Assembly (NCBI GenBank): GCA_010405405.1
Contig: MU004236.1
Location: forward strand, 1,060,070-1,124,069
Source: Microthyrium microscopicum
Lineage: Eukaryota; Ascomycota; Dothideomycetes; Microthyriales; Microthyriaceae
Length of the DNA: 64,000 bases
Direction of reading: 5' to 3'
Shown: positions 24,181 to 34,971 of the stretch, piece by piece
Position numbering within the stretch: the first letter of the stretch is position 1
Layout: each line of letters opens with the position of its first letter
Notes under the pieces: model-generated
The model's input: only the letters and a program-made list of their open reading frames with translations
Database searches by the model: none
What the model was told of the DNA's origin: nothing
Made by a program: the position numbers and the translations under genes

Positions 24181-27100
24181 GTCGATTGAGTTTTCACAAA
24201 GAAGGATAGGTTGAGAGCCGGAGATCGTTATATCGGTCCAAGGCGAGAGGAGAGTATAAAAGCGCAGGTTCGCTCAGCGAAATCCAGATTGAAAGCGCCG
24301 AAGCGAGTGTGAATACATGAATGCTGCACAGCAGCTGGTGTAAGAAGACGCACAAATGGACCAGCCCCCGTCGAAGATCGTGGTGTTGAGGATGATGCAA
24401 GAGGAGAGAGGGTGGACAAGAGACTAGATGCACGGGAGGATCATGGGGCATTAAGCATGTCGTCGCGGCAGAGGAGAGAACGCCCCCTTGTGGAACAAGA
24501 TCAGGCCAAAATGAGTGCAGGGCCAGCAAGACGAAAGGCTGGATCAGACAAACAAATTGCGGGCGCCTGGCATGCGTGGACTCGGTAGGCCGTGTGTTTC
24601 CGCCTGCAAGACGAGCGCAAAACGAACAATGGTAGGTTTAGGAGTGCAGTAGCAATTTGAACGAGCAAAAACCAGTGCGTGAAATGCAGTCTGGCACAGC
24701 CTGACACTCGTGGTGGATCAGCCTCTGTTGGTGTTTTCGGCCTAGAGCGAATCGCATGCTGTCTCAGGGGATCCCGCGCTGCAAGGACACCATGAACACG
24801 CCTCTCAACCAACCACTGGGCATTGCCCCCCTGACGCCCGTTCTTCTTTGCAGCGAGCCTGAGCGAGGACCAGTTGGATCTTGGGCGAGTATGGATGAGC
24901 ATGGATAACCAACGTCCAGGGCGAGCCATTTGCAGCCAGTGATGTGGAGTCGTGAGTCCACTCTGGTGCTCTTGCTTGAAGGTTGTAATTCTCAACTAAC
25001 CGCTTTGGTGGTCCGAGATCCATACTGAGCGCTTGAAATGTCCGTAGGCCCTGTCGTGTGCCTGTCCAACTCAGGCACCATCATCAAGCCATTGGATGCG
25101 AGTAGTCGTAATCTCCAGGAAAATGACAGCTAACGGCCACGACGAGGTCGATAACCCTGCGTCAGTCCGCCCTCTAGATCCCCCTCCCCTGCTGACGTGC
25201 GTTCGACGCCTCCAAATTTCCCATATCCCTTGTATAACACATAGAGATATCCGATATCCTGATATCTACTACTCTCCACTCGCTTTTCAATGTATAGGCG
25301 GTTTCTGCGCAGTTTGAAGGCGCTCGGCAGCAGTATCACCCCTCGCAAGTGGTGATGAGATACGAATGGTACTACGGAGTATGTGAAAGGTACAGGTATA
25401 TCCGTTGCAGCCGCGATCAACCACAGCGATTATCACAACTGCTTCATCTTAGATCAACCTTGCTATGAATGGCTTTGACAGATCTTAGCATAGCGCTATC
25501 CGCTTTTCGAACAGGTTCACACCAAATGGCCGGTAGCATGGTGTGGCAGTCTCTATTTGCTGCAGTGCCCTGGATCTGGTACCTGGTTCTCGTCTCTTAT
25601 CCAGAAATGGCATGTGGAGCTTCTTTTTTCAGATCATGAAACATGGTCAAGGGTGAAAATGGGTAGAGAGACTTCCGTTACCAAGCGCCCAATGATAGTA
25701 TATCATATCTCTTGGCCTTGTTGCAGTCAACGCCATTGTTTATCAAGTTCAATAGGATTTCAACCATTAATTTTATCTGAGGATGGGCGACTATTATTGC
25801 GCTGATGGTAGCAAGGTGTTGACACAACAGAACGTATTCGTGTGAAACTATCTGATGGACTCGCCTGTACTGCAATAATCCACTTTGACTCGTCATTCCT
25901 TCTACATGGGATTGGGACGTACCTTTAAACCTTATGCCACTGGCCCGGGACCACAGTATTCATCCTCTAACCTCAACATAGGTACCCAGGTACAACGCTT
26001 CTCACCACGAGGCCGCGCTCCTGATATAGATGCAATGAAAATCTTGGAACAACCACGCCATACATTTTCTAGTACATGCGTTTTGAGCTTGGTAAGTCCT
26101 TCAAACATATTTGGCCCAATCGGTCAGGCTCGAAATTTGTGTATCTCGCCTATATTGCGAGGCTTTATTGTACGTTCGCTATATGCTTTGAAGCTTAACT
26201 TTGGAAGTTTCTATATTTTTTTGGGCTCGTAGTTATGTGGCAAGTGATGGATATACCGGTTCTGTCTACCGCGTTAGCTTGCACAGTAGTTAGTTTTCTA
26301 AACTTTATGAAATCCACGACTCTTAGCAGATCGACATGGTCGCGGGATCGAGATATCTTACTCAACTCGCACGGCACAGAAATCCAATGGCTCGTTACGG
26401 AATCTGTATGATAAGACTGAGTCAGTCAGCACACAATCAAATCCTTGGAATCCTTTAGGATCATTACGGGAGATCTCAGCTTTGGCGAGGGGTTTAAGCA
26501 CCCCAGATGCGTAGTGTGCGAAAACAAATGTGAATGCAGATCCAGTGGATTTTTATTTAGGGATGCGCCTATTGCAGTATGGCAACCAGGAATGGGATCC
26601 TGAAAACTCTGGCTAACTTCGGCCTTCTTGGACACCGGTACATTAAGAAACAAGTCTAATGACAATGAGGAAAAAAAATATATCGATGTCGTTGGGCAGG
26701 AACACAACGGAAAAGCTTGATTCCGTTATCGATCTCAAAAGAAGACCATAGATCAGTTGAGAGATTTTACAAGCCCCCACTGTATCGTATCGGTCCTTTC
26801 CGTGTGGATATCAATTATCATCAACAAAAGTCTCTCGCAACCTGTTGAGAGTATGTGATGTTTACCTCTAGCTTGTAATCTTACCTGAATAATTAGACTG
26901 CTCAGCTTCCATTGACGGGACTGGACAAGTAGAATTTTGGAATGGTGTGAAGTTGGCTGATCGACTTTTGAAGCATTTCAAAATCCCAAAGAGGAAGTCG
27001 CGATGCATGACGTGACCCTAGGCCGCTTAGGGCTTAGCTTTAAAACGCAACTCCACCTGCAGATTATCGCGAGTGACGAGTTCAATGTCGTTGAGTTCCT

Positions 27101-27251
27101 AGCCCATCGCTGATAGAAAACACCCGGCCACTTGAATTTGTACGGAGTGGTCAGATGAGCGAATATCCCCTCTCAGCCGGCCGAGAATTTGGCCACTAAT
27201 CGTGCTGCAACGATCGCGGTTGAATTGTAGCCTTCATTCAAAACCACAAAA
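24181..27251. other. Gene-poor 3 kb interval
   Basis: The longest gene-free stretch of ordinary base composition in the window. The 164-codon minus frame at 24501-24995 and a few shorter ones are rich in Arg, Trp, His and Cys in a way typical of chance frames. No domain, splice chain, tRNA or repeat was recognised. A TATAAA at 24255 points rightward but has no gene close behind it. Confidence 0.4.
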
Positions 27252-29133
27252 ATGGCCTCAATTGCTCCAAGACGGGGCCCTGCAGTTCTTGTATGACACA
27301 AACCTTTCTCACAATTAGTACGATGATTGTTAATGAGCAATTCAGGTGACAGATTCCCGCGAAGCAGCGCGTAAGCAACAACGACCCATCGTATCAAGAA
27401 TTGGAACTGGGGCGCTGCGTGGAAACAACAACACTATTAGCGTGGATGGAATTCTTCAATACACGAGTGACATTCCATCGGCTCTGAAGCGAGGACCTCC
27501 AGACTCTCGACCATCTCATCACTCTCGCACTCCTAGTGGACGACACCCCTTAGACCCTAAACTTACGGGTAGACTTGTTCCTCAACATATACCATCCCGT
27601 ACCTCAAAGGTCTCTGAAAAGCTAGTCATTCTTCCCGAGACAGATCAAGTGGACGATGAAAGCTTTGCTCAAGCAGAGGATTTTGGACCACCTCGCGATG
27701 ATGAAATTATCGCCGGCAAACGACTGAAAGGAAGATCCTACGCAGAAAGTTTGCCTAAAGCACGCAGAGCTGAAAAGCTTCCTCGAGTGACAGCGTACGG
27801 AACCGCTCAAGCCTATAAGCTGCGACCTACTGCAGAATTTCTGAAGACAAAACATGGAGCTCGCACAAAACTATACGATGATTGTTTATATGTTGTCTAC
27901 CAGCTTCCACTTCTTCCAGGTCTAGATGGATATCGTGTTCGGAGTAGTCCGATCATGAAGTCGCCTGGCGGAAAGTCTCTCTTAGACGAAGAAATCGAAC
28001 GCATAGAGCGAAGAGAACGCCACGTGGATTACTACGAAGAGGCGCATCACTTTGAAGATAGCACCCAAAACAATCAAGAATCAAGCCATAGCCCACGCCA
28101 GGATCGGTCCCCAGATCGTGAAAGGGTTACTTCTCCTTCTATAGACCAAACTATTGCAGAAGTTTTTGTCTTTAGTTATGGAGTCGCCGTGTTCTGGAAC
28201 TTGAGCGAACGACAAGAAAAAGATATCCTAGCGGACTTGACATTCTCAAGCAGCGAGCCAGGAGTCTCGTTGGCCACTCGCCCACTATCAGAAACCGATT
28301 TTGAGACGGAAGAGTTCCATTTTGAATACAATTCTAACATTTCGCGACCGAGAGTTATGGCGGACATGTTCACGCTAAGATCTCATGACCACATGATCAA
28401 GCTTGCAATATCTCATGCAATTGCTCAAAGTACCAAATTGTCTCATTTCGAAGAACGAATGGAACGCACAATGCTGGAAGCTCAACACGCGCCACGGACA
28501 TTGGCATTGACAGGTCGATTAGGCATGAAGCGAGAAGACGTCGTCAAAATCCTAGGTCGTCTCTTTACCAGTAGAGTCAATGTCAACCTTTGTAAGCAGA
28601 CGAATCTGTGACAAAATCTGAGCTTGACTGATCTTTACTATAGCATCGAACATTCTTGACGTGCCAAACTTTTTCTGGGAAGATGAACCAACTCTTTATC
28701 CATTGTACTTGGCCGTACGCGAATATTTGGAAATTAAGCCCCGGATTCAAGTCTTGAATGAGCGATGTCGAGTCTTCTTAGATCTCGCCGAAATTCTCAG
28801 CGATGCAATTGCTGACAAGAAAATGACCCGTCAGTTGTCAGCACATAGTCTTTTCCAAGCAAGGCTAACTTGTTCTTAGATATCACTTGGATCATTATCG
28901 TGCTCATTGTCATTTCGATATTTGTCACTTGTTCCGAGGTTTTTATTCGTTTTGGACTTCTACAAAGCTCGCATGGAAAACTCGTAGGCCCCGGACCAGA
29001 TGTTTTAAACGCTCTCAACACAACCATGCACGCACCATCCGCTGGCTTCACTCTTCCATCAAATACACGAAGCATAGCACGCGTTGGGTTAGTTTCATCC
29101 TGGGTACTTCTCGGGACCTCTATGTTAGCCTAG
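27252..29133 (+). CDS. RMD1: DUF155 (Rmd1/Sif2-type) membrane protein
   Basis: Four exons, 27252-27290, 27346-28591, 28644-28829 and 28880-29133, give 574 residues. The first exon encodes only 13 residues and joins at phase 0. After a long Arg/Ser-rich N-terminus, the DUF155 domain begins near residue 280 with VFVFSYGVAVFWNLSE and runs to a C-terminal membrane anchor at about residues 494-514 (TWIIIVLIVISIFVT). Yeast relatives Rmd1 and Rmd8 are linked to meiosis/sporulation, and the mitochondrial relative RMND1 to translation; the molecular role of the fungal non-mitochondrial branch is unclear. I cannot separate Rmd1 from Rmd8 orthology, so the symbol is family-level. The gene converges on the FAD oxidase with only 92 bases between stops. 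Confidence 0.8.
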
Positions 29134-29225
29134 GGAGTATGTCATCATTAATAGTCACTTTTGCTAGCGAGGTGTTCTGGACTCAAGGAAATACATAATT
29201 TGATTTTGACACATCAGATGCACAT

Positions 29226-31147
29226 CTATGGCCAAGAAGCACCTTTGTGATTATCCGCCTCTTCTTGCGATTTGGGATATGGTCGGGCTCCTGTGCTCTC
29301 TGCCATGTTCTTGTTGTCAGTATCAGGGGCATACATAGCATCCTTTGCTGGTCCTTGAACTTTGCATAATCGGCCTTCGGAAAGCTTGAAGTCGTCTGCT
29401 CCGATACCAGGTGTGACCCAGAAGAGGCCGTTGGGATCAACTGCCTTCTTGATCGAGTACAGTCGGGGGTAGTTGGTGCCCCAGAAGGTTTGCTTCCAAT
29501 CAGGATTGTGAGCAAAGGCCTGTGGAAATGTTAGCTTTGGATGTTGACGACTGCAGATGTTCCACGTACCTCATTCACATAGCTGCCCATATCGGGAGCC
29601 AGCGTTCTCAATGGTGTAGCATTAGGCTGCTCAACGCCAGTGCCAATGATGTGCACATATGTCTTTCGCCAGGCTGGGTTCACACTGTTGAAATCGGCTG
29701 GCGTCTTCATGACCTTGCCACCACCAATCAAATGGCCTCTCCACATACCGTTCTTGCCCTTGGGGAAACCTTCCTTGAGCGCGGCAGCGAGCTTAGGTGA
29801 CTCTAAATGGGCTCTACCGAGCAGGCGGCTGTCCATATGCGAGATACCGCGAGGATATGCGCCTTCAAGTGGAAGTGGCTGCGCTGGATCTTGCGCAGGT
29901 GCAGCACCGAACAGAGAATCAAACCAGACTTTGAAGTTCTTGACTTCAGAATACTGATGGATCGCTTGCTTGACGCCAGCAGTCTTAGGTAAGCCAGCTA
30001 GAATGGGAGCAAAGGCTTTCTCGGCCGCAGCTTGCGTGGAATCTGGATTGATGAAACGTGCTTGGAAGCCATTTCCGTAGACGTAGAAGTAGCATGACCA
30101 GCCTGCGTCGCTGAGATCAGGCATCTTCGAGTGCATGTATGCGGCTTGGGGGAAGATGGCATCGGTGTTATTGTGATCCTCGAGCTCAATCCAGATCTTC
30201 GTTTGTCTATAAGTTGTAAGTTTTAGCTCTCAAGAACCCCATTCAACCTGTACTCACGTAATCTTGGGTGTAGGGAAAGCTCGCATTGTTGCTTCTACAA
30301 CAACTCCGAATGTACCTCCTCCACCACCTCGAAGGGCCCAGAACAAGTCTTTGTTGCTCAAGTCATTAGCGATCTTGAGCTCTCCATCAGCAGTTACGAC
30401 CTTGTATTCCAAGATATTGTCTGCGGCAAGACCCCATTTGTTTGAAAAGGCGGCATGGCCTGCGGTTTGAGCGTATCCACCAGCTGTCTTAACAGTGCCT
30501 AATATTCCGTCAGTCTAGTTAGTTCAATCATGGAAGCGTGTTCTCATACTAGCGGTTGCGCCAAGTGTATAGAGTCCAGACTTGTCCAACGCATCAGTAA
30601 GCTCCTGTCCGCTAACGCCAACACCAAATGTAATTGCCGTCTCTTTTCCAGCCTCGACCTTTACTACATTGACTTTTCCAACAGGATCGGTGTTATAGTC
30701 GACTGCTTCAGTTCCGTTCACTGAGGGAGTGAAATGCGCATGAACTCTCGAACCTTTGAAGTTGCCAGTGGATAGCCAAAGACCGCTAGTAGCATCATTT
30801 CTGAGCCTCGTCGTCAGCCTTACTCGATCAACGTCACTACTTCAAACATACCGTCCAAGAAAGTCGTGGCCACTGCTAATGAGTGTGAGGCGCACATTAT
30901 GCTTTGCGGAAAACTTGACTGCAGCTTGAACATCCTTGACAGTCTTTGCTACCATCAAGTAGTCAGGATGTGTTTCTCCACCTCCGTCTTGTTGCTGCTC
31001 GACGCCTGGGAGCTCAGCCTTCCAGACAGCCTCGGCCGGCCATTCTTTATCTCCGTGCTTGACGGTACACCCCGAAGCACCAGTCGGCTGAGCAGATATA
31101 CTCTGCGCCAGCAAAAGCACCAATCCAGAAATCACAGAAGCTCGCAT
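29226..31147 (-). CDS. Secreted FAD oxidase, isoamyl-alcohol-oxidase-like
   Basis: Five exons, 31147-30852, 30800-30550, 30498-30258, 30206-29570 and 29519-29226, give 572 residues. A signal peptide covers about residues 1-19. The PCMH FAD domain holds SSGHDFLGR with the probable flavin-linked His94, a variant seen in isoamyl alcohol oxidase and ZEB1-like enzymes. It also has [20 protein letters not shown], and the BBE domain near the C-terminus reads [19 protein letters not shown]. No second attachment Cys is visible, so the flavin link should be single. The product is expected to act outside the cell on an alcohol or sugar; the substrate is unknown. It converges with the DUF155 gene. Exon 5 runs to a TAG at 29228-29226 in a frame different from the longest open frame there. 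Confidence 0.85.
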
Positions 31148-31861
31148 AATGTCAGTAACGAGTGAACAAGATCGATCTGCAGAGTTAGTGGCATGCGGGA
31201 CGCATTGGTGTAGTTAAATCATTTGGGCCAATCCTGGATTTTACCCCATACAATTGATAGATTGATTATACGCTTAAGAACAGCAGGGCACTTAGTATTA
31301 GATCCTTCTTCGAAGCATCATTGATTTTATTGATTGCGCGTTGGCTGTCAGGTACCCGGCTTTGTCGCACTTTGATTTATACGGCGGCAATCAGAACCGC
31401 TACAAGATAGAGGAGATACGATGTCCAGTATCAGGGGCATTACCTGGTAAAGACGTAAAACGAGATATTAGATGTACTCCAGAGGTGGGGATCCAAGAGA
31501 ACTACTCTCCTGGCCCTGAATAATCGCCATCTAATTAACTTTTGCGTCCCTGCGTGACAGTCACGGGCCATTTTCTATATTGTGCCGTCAGACTTATACC
31601 AAATTGTAAGGTCGATTCGCTGGCGATACGAATGACCTTGTTGACGAATACTCGTGATATCTTGTTTAATAGTTCGGATAAACAATCAATACAAATGACA
31701 TGAACGACATAGTCCGCCATTCTATTATGTAGCTTCATCAGCAGGCAAGCATGTATGTACAGACTCTCAAGTATAGCGATCAGACTTTGACGCCACAATA
31801 CCAATCAATGCAACTTGCACGTGAATTACAATTCCTCCCTACCTCTCCCATCATGAGCTGT
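31148..31861. other. Intergenic, no supported gene
   Basis: About 0.7 kb between two minus-strand genes. It holds only short frames without domains and is probably the FAD oxidase promoter plus the protease 3' flank. Confidence 0.4.
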
Positions 31862-33376
31862 TCATCGTATTCTGTTGGCAAACCGCATCTCCGCAGCACC
31901 AATATCAAACACAGCCACCACATTCTTCAAGAACACTCCACCCAGAATCGACGGCTGCAACGCTGACCGCGACGCCTGGATACCTGACATGCACGTATTG
32001 CCAGCACCAGTCCGCAACTTCAAGTCCTCGCCATCAAACCACACCATCTGTCCACCCAGCTTCATCGCCACCTTCGGCGCTTTCGCATTACAATTCACGA
32101 TAAACTGCCGCATCAATAAGTCCTGCGAAGCCGGTGGATCAAACGCCGCATTGATCGCATTAGCCACAGCAGGCGGTAAGTACGACAGCGTAGTTCCCGT
32201 GTCCAGTACCACCTTAACCTTGGTTGAATTGACTGCCGGCGCCGAGACACCTGCCGGTGATGTGATGCTCCAGCCTTCCGTCTCGACGACGTATAGCTGA
32301 TAGTCTGCTGGCGTTTTCGCACCGGGTAGGGCCATCATGAGATGCTGCATCGGCGCTTTTGCCCATTTGTCTTCAAATTTGATACTGCCACCCGGTAGTC
32401 CGCCGAGGGCAACGGCGCCGGGTCCTTCGCTGGCGCGGTTTAGTGCGATGCTGAAGTATGGTGATATGAGCTTCTTCTTCCACATGCTCGTGAAGATGGG
32501 ATCGTATGGCACGTTTCCGCCTCGCTTGTCACCTTTTGCATCAGCGCCTGGGTAGGCGCGCGTGACGGATGGAAATGCCAGGCCAGTGAGACCCGAAGAT
32601 ATGGTGTCGCCGTTCCACGCGGCGTAATTGATGAGGCCGAACTCCTGGTTTGGCACGGTAATGCCGCCGAACGTGACATCTTCACGACCCATCTCGCCAT
32701 TGAGGAACTCACCGTCCGCATAAGAGATGTTGAAATGCTGATTGGCGACAGCCTTGAAGGTCTTTGTATTATTGTAGGTTCGCGAGAAGCGACAGGTTGC
32801 CGAGGCCACGGACTGGCGGGTAAGCATACTAATGCATTTGAAGCCGGTTTGCACAAGCCAGGTATCAGCGCTGCCAGTGTCGATTACAAGTTTGAACTCT
32901 TCCGGCCCGAATTTCATTGTGGTTAGGTAGACGGTGTCGCGAATGTTTTGGATGACCTCGGCGTTCTTTGCGGGCTCTTTTTCATCTTTGTATATTCGGT
33001 CATCTTCAATTAATTGGAGGTATTTCTGGCTGAGTGGTGTGCCAGATACTGGTTCGAGTTGTAGGACATTGTCGGTCACTACAAAGACTTAGCATTCTGT
33101 ACTCAAACGTAAATTCCCGATCGTACCGATGTCTGGAGTTGCTGGTGCAAATGCTACTGCTTGCTTGAAGGCTATTCTGACACCTCGCTTCTCTAAACTT
33201 CTCCTCCTTATCCTCGAAATACCTAGATCAGCCAAGCCTCTTTCTTCATGGCTGCTCAAATCTTTGCTATGGATATCTGAGGAAGACTGTTGTTGCCGAG
33301 TGGGAGATCCATAAATGGCGGATATGAGTGAAAGCACAATTATACAGTAGACCATGATGGCGAAAACGACTGACAC
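31862..33376 (-). CDS. Secreted pepsin-type aspartic protease (A1 family)
   Basis: Two exons, 33376-33127 and 33078-31862, joined at phase 1, give 488 residues. A second ATG seven codons later (33355) would give 481 and leaves the signal peptide intact. A propeptide with basic sites (RIRRRSLEKR) precedes the catalytic domain. The first catalytic Asp is in VIDTGSADTW (about Asp150) and the second in VVLDTGTTLSYL (about Asp376). The flap region ISYADGEFLNGEMG is conserved. The end of the protein, ILGGVFLKNVVAVFDIG, matches the A1 C-terminal block. No GPI signal or Ser/Thr tail follows, so it should be freely secreted. It is probably active, with broad acid-protease specificity. Confidence 0.85.
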
Positions 33377-34089
33377 AACAAGACACCAAGAATGAAAATG
33401 GACAGAAGTGGCCTAGAAGAATATAGAAAAGTATGTCCCCGCCCTAACTTCCGAATATAGGTACAAGATACATTCACATGGGGACTACATATAAAGAGGT
33501 TCATTCCCCAGACTTAGCCGACAGGAGAATAAACAGGTCGGACATGCTTAGTGCCATGGCAGCGGCACTGTAAATCCACGGACCGCCCGGACTCGTGGGT
33601 GGAATAAGCTTGACCCAAAGCCGTCTGGCAAGTATAAGAATACTATGTTGAGAGTGTTTGTAGCAGGCGCTTAGATCACACGTTCCGCTGTCCAGTGCTA
33701 TGGGCTGCATCAAAAAGGCAGCATATTTGGTAATGCGCGTGAATGCGACACCGAAATCGAGATACTTCCTGGCTCATAACAGACTAGACGTTACGGTTAG
33801 CCAAGTTAACTCGGTATTGAGTACGAATGTGGATGGCAGGATGCACTTACAATATAAATGTTCCGAGACCGTGGTTGACCCCATTGGTGGTTTGATATAA
33901 AGCGGCCCAAGGGTTTAATACGCCCAGTATCATAAGAGATAGGCCATATAGTGATCCTAAGTCTTATCATTTCTGGAAACGTAAATACTATTTTGAGCAA
34001 GAGTAGGATAGAAGTCCTTGAGAGTCGGTCGCATAGATATAGTTATTGCCCATGGCGAGGTGCTGCCCTGAATTGACCCTCTCATGGGT
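33377..34089. other. Intergenic, no supported gene
   Basis: About 0.7 kb holding the protease promoter and the 3' flank of the small gene. Short frames such as 33501-33713 minus show no domain. Confidence 0.4.
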
Positions 34090-34494
34090 TCAATTCTCGC
34101 CTTCCTTCTCCTTTAATGCCTTTAGACGTAGTAGGTTTCTTTTGCCCAAGATTCGTAGCGTGTTCTTTTTTTCGATTTCCGACATTGCATCCCAATTCGA
34201 GATCCGGCTTAACGTTCCATCTTGGTTAACCACGACAGGGCCTAGATGATCAAGACTGACCGTGCTGCCGTCTCCGGAAACATCAATAGACTGCGGGCCT
34301 TCTCCTGGAGCTGGTAATGATAGTTTGATATCAGCTGCCTGCTGAGAAGCCAAACTTGGTGGACTGTTCGACGAGCTCCGAGATTCTGATGCTGTGGTGG
34401 TGGATTGAGTAGCCATATTTCGATATAGATGCCTAAGATTCTTCGAAGTAACACCTCTGAACGCGTTTCTGCCCAGGATTCGTCTCAATAGCAT
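34090..34494 (-). CDS. Small conserved fungal protein
   Basis: An open frame of 134 codons from the first ATG (34494), or 86 aa if the internal ATG at 34416 is used. The C-terminal motif VVVNQDGTLSRISNWDAMSE followed by NTLRILGKRNLLRLKALK matches a short conserved ascomycete protein that I recall without a known function. The frame is also open upstream of 34494 to about 34590, where the sequence resembles the C-terminal motif (WDAL...RRILGRN), so an upstream exon or an old internal duplication is possible. There is no signal peptide or membrane segment. The N-terminus is basic and could be a mitochondrial presequence, but this is a guess. Confidence 0.5.
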   Translation of the reverse strand: MLLRRILGRNAFRGVTSKNLRHLYRNMATQSTTTASESRSSSNSPPSLASQQAADIKLSLPAPGEGPQSIDVSGDGSTVSLDHLGPVVVNQDGTLSRISNWDAMSEIEKKNTLRILGKRNLLRLKALKEKEGEN

Positions 34495-34971
34495 ATCCAC
34501 TTGAGCAACTGCCAATGCGTCCCAGATAGCGATGGATAGACGGGGACAAAATGCTTTCACGCAGTTGTTTTGAGACGCGGGTTAGGAGTAAGCTATTAGT
34601 AAGCAACTTGAGCTATCAATGTATGGCTAAGCACTCATCAGCTCGCCCTGAGTGCACCGTCTGATCAAATGGATAAGTTGAGCTATGTGATTTTTTGCAT
34701 GATTACAGTGCCAAGATCAGTAACTGGATTGGGGTACGGCAAGAGTAAATGTAACGTGGGAGGGTTGTCAAACTTGTCACATCGCACAGTTTCGAAACAA
34801 GAAGAATGCAGATTCGACTTCAGTCTCTCAAGCAGTAATTATAGATAAATATCAAGTAATTAGGAGCCTGTATATCTTCTAAGTATACAAGACCATATAC
34901 AGTCAGGCACAAAGGATGAATAGCTATGCTAGACGAGTTAATTTATGAAGAATGATGCCTCCGCAAGGCTA
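34495..34971. other. Intergenic, mostly AT-rich
   Basis: Short gap between the small gene and the stop of the Zn2Cys6 gene. Apart from the possible upstream extension of the small gene (34495-34590), I see nothing coding. Confidence 0.35.

Noticed and set aside
24501-24995. 164-codon minus-strand frame as a gene
   Set aside because: Arg/Trp/His-rich composition is typical of a chance frame in GC-richer DNA, and no family resemblance is visible.
34030-34105. tRNA-like B box (GGTTCAATTC)
   Set aside because: It overlaps the end of the small gene's coding frame, and I could not find a matching A box or acceptor stem at tRNA spacing.
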